5,374 nucleotides of DNA from Chloroflexota bacterium. Its GTDB lineage: Bacteria; Chloroflexota; Anaerolineae; UBA4142. Of this stretch, positions 1 through 4,904 are shown one piece after another (the first letter of the stretch is position 1; every line of letters starts with the position of its first letter). Location of the stretch: NCBI GenBank assembly GCA_016200825.1, contig JACQEA010000273.1:1-5374 (forward strand). Reading direction: 5' to 3'. A model generated the notes under the pieces. The model was given only the letters and a program-made list of their open reading frames with translations. It made no database searches and was not told where the DNA came from. A program made the position numbers and the translations under genes.

Positions 1-512
1 ACCGCGTTCACCAATCCCAATTGCGCGGCGGTGCGCGCGTCGATGGAATCGCCCGTGAGAATTAGTTCGAATGCTTTTTTGCGCGGAATCAATCGCGATA
101 ACATCAGCGCGGCGATGGGCGGATAGACTCCAACTTTAATTTCGGGCTGACCGAATTGCGCGGCTTGACTCGCGATAATGAAATCGCACGCGAGCGCGAG
201 TTCCATTCCGCCGCCGAGCGCGCTGCCTTGCACCGCCGCGACGACGGGCTGTTCCATCGCCCAAATTTTTTTGATGACCGCGTGAAAGCCGCGAATCATC
301 GCGTCCACCGTTTCGGGACGATGCTCGCCAATGTCCACGCCCGCGCAGAAAAATTTTCCTTGCGCGGCGATGACAATAATTTTCGCGTCGCGCGCAGCAT
401 CGAGCGCGTCGCTCAGTTCTTTCATCAGCGCGAGGTTGATGATGTTGAGCGGCGGGCGGTTGAGAACGATTCTGGTAATTGAATTGGTTTTTTCGAGAAT
501 GAGGTTTGGCAT
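1..512 (-). CDS. Enoyl-CoA hydratase/isomerase (crotonase) family protein, 3' end cut by window edge; possibly dienoyl-CoA hydratase-like
   Basis: The reverse strand reads openly from an ATG at 512 to the window edge: 170 complete residues beginning MPNLILEKTN. A crotonase is usually about 255-265 aa, so roughly the last 85 are missing. Crotonase landmarks are in order. Residues 55-61 (FCAGVDI) form the first oxyanion-hole loop. Residues 99-107 (LGGGMELAL) form the second, with Glu104 at the position of rat crotonase Glu144. QPE at 122-124 places Glu124 at the position of Glu164. Both acid/base glutamates are present, so hydratase activity on a cytoplasmic acyl-CoA is plausible. The stretch after Glu124 (KVGVYPPIAAL) lacks the usual PGxGG and resembles, from memory, cyclohexa-1,5-dienecarbonyl-CoA hydratases (Dch/BamR); this is inference. 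The ribosome binding site is weak (AAGAGA). The gene lies 142 bp downstream of another crotonase on the same strand, probably in the same operon. An ordinary fatty-acid or phenylacetate-pathway hydratase (PaaF/PaaG type) is the main alternative. Confidence 0.9.
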   Translation of the reverse strand, partial: MPNLILEKTNSITRIVLNRPPLNIINLALMKELSDALDAARDAKIIVIAAQGKFFCAGVDIGEHRPETVDAMIRGFHAVIKKIWAMEQPVVAAVQGSALGGGMELALACDFIIASQAAQFGQPEIKVGVYPPIAALMLSRLIPRKKAFELILTGDSIDARTAAQLGLVNA

Positions 513-523
513 GGTGTCTCTTC

Positions 524-584
524 GTCATTGCGAGGAGCGGTTTGTGCGACGAAGCAATCTCCTTGAAACTTGGAGATTGCTTCG
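524..584. repeat. CATTGCGAG-type palindromic repeat, truncated copy A
   Basis: It begins GTCATTGCGAGGAGCG at 524 and contains a perfect 13-bp stem: CGAAGCAATCTCC (550-562) pairs with 572-584 around a 9-nt loop. Read on the minus strand, its GCTCCTCGCAATGAC end and adjoining bases match the right arm of copy B (1669-1745) almost base for base, so the copies are inverted relative to each other. The distal terminal arm is missing and the sequence runs straight into a second repeat type. It lies in the gap between the two crotonase genes, ending 11 bp before the downstream start codon. Confidence 0.8.
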
Positions 585-650
585 CGGAGTTTACACTGAG
601 CCCTTCACTTCGTTCAGGATGAACTCCGCGAATGTGCTCAGGGTGACAGT
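583..650. repeat. Second intergenic repeat fused to copy A
   Basis: It contains CACTGAGCCCTTCACTTCG and GTGCTCAGGGTGACAGTG, of the type often seen as dispersed repeats (TTCAGGATGA and CTCAGGGTGACA motifs). Two inverted pairs are present: CGCGGAGTT (583-591) with AACTCCGCG (622-630), and CTGAGC (596-601) with GCTCAG (636-641). The pairs interleave, so they cannot all form in one simple hairpin. It ends 5 bp before the stop of the BamA-like gene. No coding capacity is credible. Confidence 0.6.
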
Positions 651-654
651 GCGA

Positions 655-1656
655 TTATTTTTTTCTTTGTGTCTTTGAGTCTTTGTGGTTAGGATTTTCT
701 CCGTTCAACGCGGTGCCGCAATTTCCGCAGAAAGCAAAATCGCTCGGCAATCCTTTCGTTCCGCAATTCGGGCAGGTTTGATTGTACGGACCGAAAAGAA
801 ATTCCGCCGCGCCGTCCACCGCTTTGGCGCGCAAATCGCGATAACGCGGCGCGCGCTTTTCCACGAACGCGGTCATACCTTCGTACGGTTCGGTCGTCGC
901 GAAATGCAACGACAACCAATCCTGCGCGTGCCGAATCGTTTGGCTCCACGCCATCTCTTTCCAAAAATTCACTTGCGCTTTGGTGTAACGCGTGCATTCG
1001 GGAAATTTATCAATCAGTTTTTGCGCGAGTTCATTCACCGCGTCGTCCAATTTTTCAGATGGCACAACGCGATTGACCAAGCCCCAGTCCAAACAAGTTT
1101 TCGCGTCGAGCGGATCGCACGTCAGCAACATTTCGCGCGCGCGGCGATCGCCCACCATGATCGGTAACCATTGTGTCGCGCCGCCCGCCGCAACCGAACC
1201 GACGCGCGTGCCCACTTGACGAATCGTCGCGTGATCCGCCATCACCGCGAGATCGCACGACAGATTGAATTCGTTGCCGCCGCCCGCGACCATGCCGTTG
1301 ATGCGCGCAATCGTCGGCTTGCCGATGTTGCGCAGAAGATCATGGCACTCGATAAATTCGCTCATCCATTTCCAATAATCGCGCGGACGCTGCGTGAATA
1401 CTTCGGCGTACTCTTTCACATCGCCGCCCGTGCAGAAGGCTTTGTCGCCCGCGCCCGTCAACACGATCACCGCGACTTGATCATCCCACATCGCGTCTTT
1501 GAACGCGACGGACAATTCGCGAACGGTGTCGGTGGTGTACGCGTTGTACGCGTGGGGACGATTGAACGTCACGCGCGCAACCCAATCGCGTTTATCGTAG
1601 AGGATTTCGTTGAATGGAAAAGAGTCGGCAGGTTTGGCGAGAAATTTCTTTTGCAT
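655..1656 (-). CDS. Crotonase-superfamily acyl-CoA hydratase/hydrolase resembling 6-oxocyclohex-1-ene-1-carbonyl-CoA hydrolase (BamA/Oah), with C-terminal zinc ribbon
   Basis: 333 aa. ATG at 1656 is chosen because GGAG lies 4 nt upstream and the frame further upstream is repeat DNA. The crotonase core is about residues 15-270: YNAYTTD at 38-44, oxyanion loop AFCTGGD at 73-79, KEYAE at 81-85, and second loop GGGNE at 125-129. Glu129 matches rat crotonase Glu144, but the Glu164 position is Gly149 in RQVGTRVGS. Loss of the second Glu with a QVGxxxGS motif is typical of MenB, BadI and BamA-type members. Glu129 retained, GGATxxLPxMVG at 158-169, and YNxYTTD point from memory to BamA/Oah, which hydrates and ring-opens 6-oxocyclohex-1-enecarbonyl-CoA after benzoyl-CoA reduction. 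Substrate is inference. Residues 295-313 form a CPNC-x11-CGNC zinc ribbon, not normal in crotonases. The last 13 residues (NPNHKDSKTQRKK) are encoded by a tandem repeat. The gene probably shares a transcript with the upstream paaX-like gene (99 bp gap) and the downstream crotonase. A MenB- or BadI-like reaction is an alternative. Confidence 0.9.
   Translation of the reverse strand: MQKKFLAKPADSFPFNEILYDKRDWVARVTFNRPHAYNAYTTDTVRELSVAFKDAMWDDQVAVIVLTGAGDKAFCTGGDVKEYAEVFTQRPRDYWKWMSEFIECHDLLRNIGKPTIARINGMVAGGGNEFNLSCDLAVMADHATIRQVGTRVGSVAAGGATQWLPIMVGDRRAREMLLTCDPLDAKTCLDWGLVNRVVPSEKLDDAVNELAQKLIDKFPECTRYTKAQVNFWKEMAWSQTIRHAQDWLSLHFATTEPYEGMTAFVEKRAPRYRDLRAKAVDGAAEFLFGPYNQTCPNCGTKGLPSDFAFCGNCGTALNGENPNHKDSKTQRKK
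661..690. repeat. Tandem octamer repeat (CTTTGTGT-like, three units) forming the 3' end of the crotonase gene
   Basis: On the plus strand three 8-bp units follow each other: CTTTGTGT (665-672), CTTTGAGT (673-680) and CTTTGTGG (681-688). On the minus strand this reads CCACAAAGACTCAAAGACAC and so on, a common dispersed intergenic repeat style. Here it is translated as the last residues of the zinc-ribbon crotonase. Confidence 0.75.
718..774 (-). other. C-terminal zinc ribbon of the BamA-like crotonase
   Basis: This segment encodes residues 295-313 with four cysteines in two CxxC knuckles: C295-P-N-C298 and C310-G-N-C313. Each is followed by Gly, and 11 residues separate the knuckles. This is the standard short zinc-ribbon pattern and should bind one Zn(II). 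It follows the end of the crotonase core (EKRAPRYRDL at 266-275) through a linker of about 20 residues containing AAEFLFGPYNQT. Possible roles are structural stabilisation, oligomer contacts or protein partnering. Nothing in the sequence decides among these. Confidence 0.85.
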
Positions 1657-1660
1657 GGTT

Positions 1661-1664
1661 CTCC
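1661..1664 (-). promoter_or_regulatory. Ribosome binding site fixing the BamA-like gene start
   Basis: GGAG, 4 nt before ATG 1656, in unique sequence between the palindromic repeat and the start codon. It decides against the longer in-frame ATG at 1692, which lies inside the repeat. Confidence 0.75.
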
Positions 1665-1668
1665 ATTT

Positions 1669-1745
1669 GTCATTGCGAGCGAAGCGAAGCAATCGCTGTG
1701 TAACTTGGGGATTGCCTCGTCGCGAACAACGCTCCTCGCAATGAC
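1669..1745. repeat. CATTGCGAG-type palindromic repeat, complete copy B (77 bp, MITE-like)
   Basis: Perfect 11-bp terminal inverted repeats GTCATTGCGAG (1669-1679) and CTCGCAATGAC (1735-1745) enclose an inner pair, CGAAGCAATC and GATTGCCTCG, with one mismatch. The element fills most of the 99-bp gap between the paaX-like gene and the BamA-like crotonase. Its left end is 12 bp upstream of the crotonase ATG, leaving only the ribosome binding site between. No coding capacity. As RNA it would fold into a long hairpin, which could affect stability or readthrough of the polycistronic message. Confidence 0.88.
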
Positions 1746-1755
1746 GCGTCGAGTA

Positions 1756-2604
1756 CTATCGAAATACCGAATCAAAATATTTGTTCGCGCCGTCCGCGAG
1801 CAAATCGTGATATTTATGAAAGAGCGCGCTCGCTTCCGCGCCGCGCCAATCGCGCGGTAAAAGTTCGGCGGGCAATTGCGGATCGCGATACGGAAAGCGG
1901 CGAAACTCGTGCATCAGCATAAAGCGGCGCACAAAAAACTCGCTCGCGTCAATCGCCGCGCGCGAATTTAATCGCGCTTCAAAATTTTTCAGCGCGGACG
2001 CGTAGGTGGCGATAAAATTCGCGTACTCGATATTCATCGCGTCCAGATTCCAACAGCGCGCGACCAGTTCTTGACACGACACAAACGCTTCGATCTGTCC
2101 GTCAAACAGTTGCACGTTCGACTTGATATTCAAATCCGCCGCGAGACATTCCACGCGCGCGCGCCGATTCCACGGCGAAATCCAAACGGTGTTCGTCAAC
2201 ATTCCATAGCCGAGCCACGACAGTTCCGCGCGGAAATGATCGCGCGCCGCGCGGCGTTCTTCGGGAATCGAATACGTGACGAGATGCCAACACCCATCCC
2301 AATTTTCAGTTTGTTCGGGAAATTGAAAGATTTTTTGCGCGCCGTCTGCGATGACTTGGTGCGCGCGCGGCGTGATTTGATAGTACGAAATATTTTTGAC
2401 GCGTTCATTTTTCAGCCACCCGCGCCGCGCCATCCGCGAAACGGTCGAGCGCACCGCGGGCTCGGACAAATCGAACAACGCGAGAATTTTTACGAGCGCG
2501 CCAATCCACACGCGATCATTGCGATGCCGAATGTAATCGCCAAAAAGAGTGAAGATGAGCGATTGAGGTCGACGCGCGTTGCCGTTCATTTTCGGATGTT
2601 GCAT
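1756..2604 (-). CDS. paaX: PaaX-family transcriptional repressor
   Basis: 282 aa, close to the 300-odd of E. coli PaaX, and similar along its whole length. An N-terminal winged helix-turn-helix spans about 13-93 (SLIFTLFGDY at 15-24, helix SEPAVRSTVSRMARRGWL at 47-64). A central Cas2-like domain covers about 100-175, starting WDGCWHLVTYSIPE. The C-terminal PaaX domain includes CWNLDAMNIEY at 184-194 and the near-diagnostic FPYRDPQLPAELLPRDW at 237-253. Known PaaX proteins are cytoplasmic dimers that repress phenylacetate catabolic genes and are released by phenylacetyl-CoA. Here the adjacent genes are crotonases, so the ligand may be phenylacetyl-CoA or another aryl- or alicyclic-CoA (inference). 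The first ATG (2604) is used; MNGNARRP at 2589 is an alternative, and neither has a clear Shine-Dalgarno. The promoter upstream contains a perfect inverted repeat, consistent with autoregulation. PaaX class is certain; assignment of the paaX symbol by orthology is less so. Confidence 0.93.
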   Translation of the reverse strand: MQHPKMNGNARRPQSLIFTLFGDYIRHRNDRVWIGALVKILALFDLSEPAVRSTVSRMARRGWLKNERVKNISYYQITPRAHQVIADGAQKIFQFPEQTENWDGCWHLVTYSIPEERRAARDHFRAELSWLGYGMLTNTVWISPWNRRARVECLAADLNIKSNVQLFDGQIEAFVSCQELVARCWNLDAMNIEYANFIATYASALKNFEARLNSRAAIDASEFFVRRFMLMHEFRRFPYRDPQLPAELLPRDWRGAEASALFHKYHDLLADGANKYFDSVFR

Positions 2605-2627
2605 TTTTAGATATGTCGTAGAAAAAG

Positions 2628-2646
2628 TGCTATGCGGATTATAGCA
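2628..2646. promoter_or_regulatory. Candidate operator: perfect inverted repeat over the paaX -10 box
   Basis: TGCTAT (2628-2633) and ATAGCA (2641-2646) are exact reverse complements separated by 7 bp. The right arm overlaps the extended -10 element and the left arm lies at the predicted transcription start. A repressor bound here would block RNA polymerase. PaaX itself is the obvious candidate (autoregulation), though the site does not look like the E. coli PaaX consensus as I recall it. Confidence 0.5.
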
Positions 2647-2666
2647 ATAGATTCACCCCTAAGCCA
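2638..2666 (-). promoter_or_regulatory. Promoter of the paaX-crotonase transcript
   Basis: On the minus strand TGCTATAAT (2646-2638) is a perfect extended -10 (TGnTATAAT). The hexamer 17 bp upstream, TGGCTT (2666-2661), is a poor -35, which extended -10 promoters tolerate. The predicted start is near 2631, giving a leader of about 26 nt before ATG 2604 with no clear Shine-Dalgarno. Confidence 0.65.
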
Positions 2667-2759
2667 CACGCGCGCGGATAGTTTGCGCTACCCGCGCGAG
2701 TAGTCGCGCGCGCGCTAAAGCTTGAACACGGCGCGCGTGCGAATTTAATTCGAAAATAA

Positions 2760-2809
2760 AAAAACCAAAAGCAGAACGCGTCGAGAAAAGTTTTCGGCTT
2801 TTGGTTTTT
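2760..2809 (-). terminator. Rho-independent terminator after the kinase/regulator operon
   Basis: A perfect 13-bp stem joins 2760-2772 (AAAAACCAAAAGC) to 2797-2809 (GCTTTTGGTTTTT) around a 24-nt loop. Read on the minus strand, the core CCAAAAGC...GCTTTTGG is followed by an unbroken T run, then ATTTT. It starts about 20 nt after the response regulator stop and isolates that operon from paaX downstream. T-rich sequence also follows on the plus strand, but no plus-strand gene enters it. Confidence 0.85.
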
Positions 2810-2831
2810 CTGTTCGTTTTGGCGGTGAATA

Positions 2832-3479
2832 TTATTTCTTCAACAATCCACTCTTTAGCGCGTACGCTACCGCTTGCGCGCGGTTGTGCAGATGCAGTTT
2901 CTGCAAAATATTTTTCAAATGATACTTGATCGTATTTTCGCTCAGATTCAAACGCGCGGCAATGTCGCGATTGATCAATCCCTCCGCGACCAATCCCAAA
3001 ACTTGCTGTTCACGTTCGCTCAAAATATCTTGGCGCGTCTGCCCATTGCTGTTCGCCATTTTGCGCGCAAACTCTTTGAGAATTTTTCCCGCGAGTTGTT
3101 TAGAAATCGGCGGCTCGCCGCGCGCGACCCCCTCGAGCAAATTAAAAAACGTTTGCGTGTCCGTGTTCTTGAGCAAATAACCGTGTGCGCCGCTCTTGAT
3201 CGCCTCGAACAAATCCGCGTCCTCATCTGAAACCGTCAGCATCACGATGCGCGTCTCCGGCATTTCCGATATGATCGCGCGCGTTGCCGCCAGTCCATCT
3301 ATCTGCGGCATATGAATATCCATCAAAATCAAATCGGGTTTCAATTCGCGCGCGCGCTCGACGGCTTGCGCGCCATCCGTCGCTTCGCCGACAATTTCAA
3401 AACCGCGCGCGCGCAACAACGCGCCGACGCCGTCGCGAAACAACGGATGATCATCCGCCAACAAAATTCGCGTTGCCAT
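2832..3479 (-). CDS. NarL/FixJ-family response regulator (receiver plus LuxR-type HTH)
   Basis: 215 aa, the usual length for this class. The receiver domain is about residues 3-120, with acidic pocket Asp9-Asp10, phosphoacceptor Asp54 (ILMDIHMP), switch Thr82 and Lys104 (YLLK). A linker of about 30 residues leads to a LuxR-type helix-turn-helix at about 150-212. This starts with LSEREQQVL (153-161) and has the recognition-helix region LSENTIKYHLKNILQKL (179-195). It should be a cytoplasmic transcription factor activated by phosphotransfer from the kinase encoded just upstream. The kinase stop (TAA at 3483-3481) and this ATG are 1 nt apart, and the GGAG Shine-Dalgarno lies inside the last codons of the kinase, so the two are translationally coupled. 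A hairpin terminator begins about 20 nt after the stop. Targets are unknown; the divergent promoter region at 4771-4904 and the paaX promoter are candidates by position only. Confidence 0.96.
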   Translation of the reverse strand: MATRILLADDHPLFRDGVGALLRARGFEIVGEATDGAQAVERARELKPDLILMDIHMPQIDGLAATRAIISEMPETRIVMLTVSDEDADLFEAIKSGAHGYLLKNTDTQTFFNLLEGVARGEPPISKQLAGKILKEFARKMANSNGQTRQDILSEREQQVLGLVAEGLINRDIAARLNLSENTIKYHLKNILQKLHLHNRAQAVAYALKSGLLKK

Positions 3480-3480
3480 T

Positions 3481-4731
3481 TTATTCTCCGGCGCGATAAA
3501 CCAGCGGTAGGCTGATCTCTACGCGCGTGCCCTTGTCTTGTTCCGATTGAATTGAAAATTTTCCGCCGATTGATTCCACGCGCTCGCGCATCGAGTTCAA
3601 ACCAAAACGCGGCAGGGGTCCGCGCGCGATGTGCGCGGGATGAAAGCCTACGCCGTCATCTTGAATCGTGATGCGCGCGGTCGCGCCGTCGCGCGCGAAA
3701 GTGACGCACGCGTGTTGCGCGCGCGCGTGTTTGCGGACATTGCTCAACGCTTCTTGCACCACGCGAATCAATTGGGCTTCAACCGCAATTGAAAAACGCG
3801 TCGCTTCCAAATCTCCCGCGTCGATTTGCGTCACGATGCCGCTTAATTCGCTAAACCATTCGGCATAGACGCGCAGCGCGGGCACGAGTCCGCGCGCGGG
3901 CGTGATTTCTGTTTTCAAACCCAAGATCACTTCGCGCGTGTCGGCGTAGAGTTGTTGCGCGATAAAAGTCAGTTGATCGAGTTGCGTTTGCGCGTCGGCG
4001 AGTTTGCCTTGCGCCAAATATTCGCGCGCCGATTGCGTCTTGAAACTAACAAAACTCAACAGTTGCGCGAGCGTATCGTGCATTTCGCGCGCCAGACGTT
4101 CGCGCTCTGCGCGCGCGGCGCGCGCGCCTTCCATTTCAAATTCGCGCGCGCGCTCAAGCGCGCGTGACGCTTGAGCCGCGACGCCTTGCAAGAGTTCATG
4201 TTCGCGCGCGGAAAAATCGCGCGGATTTTTATTCGCGATGCACAGACAGCCGATCACGCGTCCGTCGCGCACAATCGGCGCGTCGAGATGCGCGGCGCGG
4301 TAGTTGAATCGCACGACCGGACATTGCGGCGGCGCGCCCGCGCGCACAAAAGGTTTGACGTTAATTTGAAACGCGTCGGTCGCGCCGCTCGCGCCTTGCA
4401 CGACCCAGGCGCGATTTTGTTCATCGCCCAAACATAACGCGGACGCGTCGCCGCGCACGAGTTCGCGCGCGTGATCTACGACCGCGCGCAACGCAGCGCC
4501 ATAATTTTGCGCGGATGCTAAATCCAAACCCGATTGAATTAACGCGCGATAATCTTGTACGCGCGCGGGTTGAGCGAGACGCGCGTGCATCGCGAAAAAA
4601 ATCGCGCTGAGTGAAAGAGTGAGAACGAAGAGAGGCAACGCGAACGCGGGCAGATAGATTGCCAACGCGATACCTGCCGCGCTACCCAACAGAAGGAGAC
4701 CGCTCAACGATTGCCAGCCCATTTGTGGCAC
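3481..4731 (-). CDS. NarX/LiaS-type sensor histidine kinase with two membrane helices and a GAF domain
   Basis: 416 aa from a GTG at 4731. That start is preferred over ATG at 4722 because AGGA lies 9 nt upstream of the GTG. Hydrophobic residues 8-27 and 29-48 form a short transmembrane hairpin with almost no external loop, so sensing is probably intramembrane or cytoplasmic. A GAF-like domain covers about 60-195 (LDAPIVRDGRVIGCLCIANK at 149-168). An Ala/Arg/Glu-rich coiled coil (about 190-214) joins it to a HisKA_3 domain with REMHDTLAQ (215-223). His218 is the phosphorylation site, and the following D-x-x-x-Q is the phosphatase motif of this family. The ATPase domain has the N box EALSNVRKHA (327-336), G1 box DDGVGF (358-363) and G2 region FGLNSMRERV (376-385). 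Four of the five cysteines (100, 137, 162, 164) are in the GAF domain, so a metal or redox ligand is conceivable but unproven. It is the cognate kinase of the adjacent response regulator. The signal is unknown. Confidence 0.95.
   Translation of the reverse strand: MPQMGWQSLSGLLLLGSAAGIALAIYLPAFALPLFVLTLSLSAIFFAMHARLAQPARVQDYRALIQSGLDLASAQNYGAALRAVVDHARELVRGDASALCLGDEQNRAWVVQGASGATDAFQINVKPFVRAGAPPQCPVVRFNYRAAHLDAPIVRDGRVIGCLCIANKNPRDFSAREHELLQGVAAQASRALERAREFEMEGARAARAERERLAREMHDTLAQLLSFVSFKTQSAREYLAQGKLADAQTQLDQLTFIAQQLYADTREVILGLKTEITPARGLVPALRVYAEWFSELSGIVTQIDAGDLEATRFSIAVEAQLIRVVQEALSNVRKHARAQHACVTFARDGATARITIQDDGVGFHPAHIARGPLPRFGLNSMRERVESIGGKFSIQSEQDKGTRVEISLPLVYRAGE
3486..3489 (-). promoter_or_regulatory. 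Ribosome binding site of the response regulator, inside the kinase 3' end
   Basis: GGAG, 6 nt before ATG 3479, overlaps the penultimate and last codons of the kinase. The kinase stop and this ATG are 1 nt apart, so ribosomes finishing the kinase can reinitiate here, keeping the two proteins in fixed proportion. Confidence 0.8.
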
Positions 4732-4740
4732 GCGCTATTT

Positions 4741-4744
4741 TCCT
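4741..4744 (-). promoter_or_regulatory. Ribosome binding site supporting the GTG start of the kinase
   Basis: AAAGGA, with its AGGA core 9 nt before GTG 4731 and 18 nt before the in-frame ATG at 4722. The spacing favours the GTG. Confidence 0.55.
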
Positions 4745-4770
4745 TTCGGGCAGAAAGAGACCGCGAAAAA

Positions 4771-4776
4771 ATTGTA
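4771..4776 (-). promoter_or_regulatory. Possible -10 box for the kinase/regulator operon
   Basis: TACAAT on the minus strand (one mismatch to TATAAT), in an AT-rich stretch about 40 bp before the GTG start. No convincing -35 hexamer is found at 16-18 bp, so if real the promoter is weak or needs an activator. Confidence 0.35.
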
Positions 4777-4816
4777 TGCTTTGTTCAAGTGAGAAGATAG
4801 TGACAAGTGTCCCGGT

Positions 4817-4836
4817 CATTGCGGGGCATTGCGGCA
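4817..4836. repeat. 10-bp-phased direct repeat upstream of the small-gene promoter
   Basis: CATTGCGG occurs at 4817-4824 and again at 4827-4834, exactly one helical turn apart. The site ends 8 bp before the -35 box at 4845, about 43-62 bp upstream of the predicted start, a usual place for an activator. The first unit with its preceding GT also matches 9 bp of the terminal repeat of the palindromic elements, so it may instead be a repeat remnant. Confidence 0.4.
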
Positions 4837-4844
4837 TCTGGGTT

Positions 4845-4872
4845 TTGACATCTTGTCCCGCGCGCGTATAAT
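4845..4872 (+). promoter_or_regulatory. Consensus sigma-70 promoter of the small gene
   Basis: TTGACA at 4845-4850 and TATAAT at 4867-4872 are both perfect matches, with a 16-bp spacer. The start is predicted near 4879, giving a leader of about 26 nt that includes the AGGAGG ribosome binding site. Confidence 0.88.
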
Positions 4873-4893
4873 TCTCTGTGCGTGATCGTGAAC

Positions 4894-4899
4894 AGGAGG
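4894..4899 (+). promoter_or_regulatory. Strong ribosome binding site of the small gene
   Basis: AGGAGG, 5 nt before ATG 4905. It fixes the start and rules against the in-frame GTG at 4878. Confidence 0.88.
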
Positions 4900-4904
4900 C
4901 TGAA

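Noticed and set aside
136..528. Minus-strand frame of 130 codons beginning inside repeat copy A
   Set aside because: It is an out-of-frame shadow of the partial crotonase, which has clear motifs in its own frame.
665..688. Three short direct repeats considered as a CRISPR-like array
   Set aside because: The units are 8 bp, immediately adjacent and without spacers.
1657..1692. Upstream ATG at 1692 extending the BamA-like protein by 12 residues (MLRFARNDKWRT)
   Set aside because: These codons lie mostly in the palindromic repeat; the GGAG ribosome binding site points to ATG 1656.
1171..1860. Long plus-strand open frame of 229 codons
   Set aside because: It is antisense to the BamA-like gene, the repeat and the paaX 3' end, with Arg/Ala-rich composition expected from the complement of GCG/CGC-rich codons and no family resemblance.
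2797..2820. Hairpin plus T-rich tail read as a plus-strand terminator
   Set aside because: No plus-strand gene leads into it; the better T run is on the minus strand, after the response regulator.
4878..4904. In-frame GTG giving nine extra N-terminal residues to the small protein
   Set aside because: It falls at the predicted transcription start and has no ribosome binding site; AGGAGG precedes ATG 4905.
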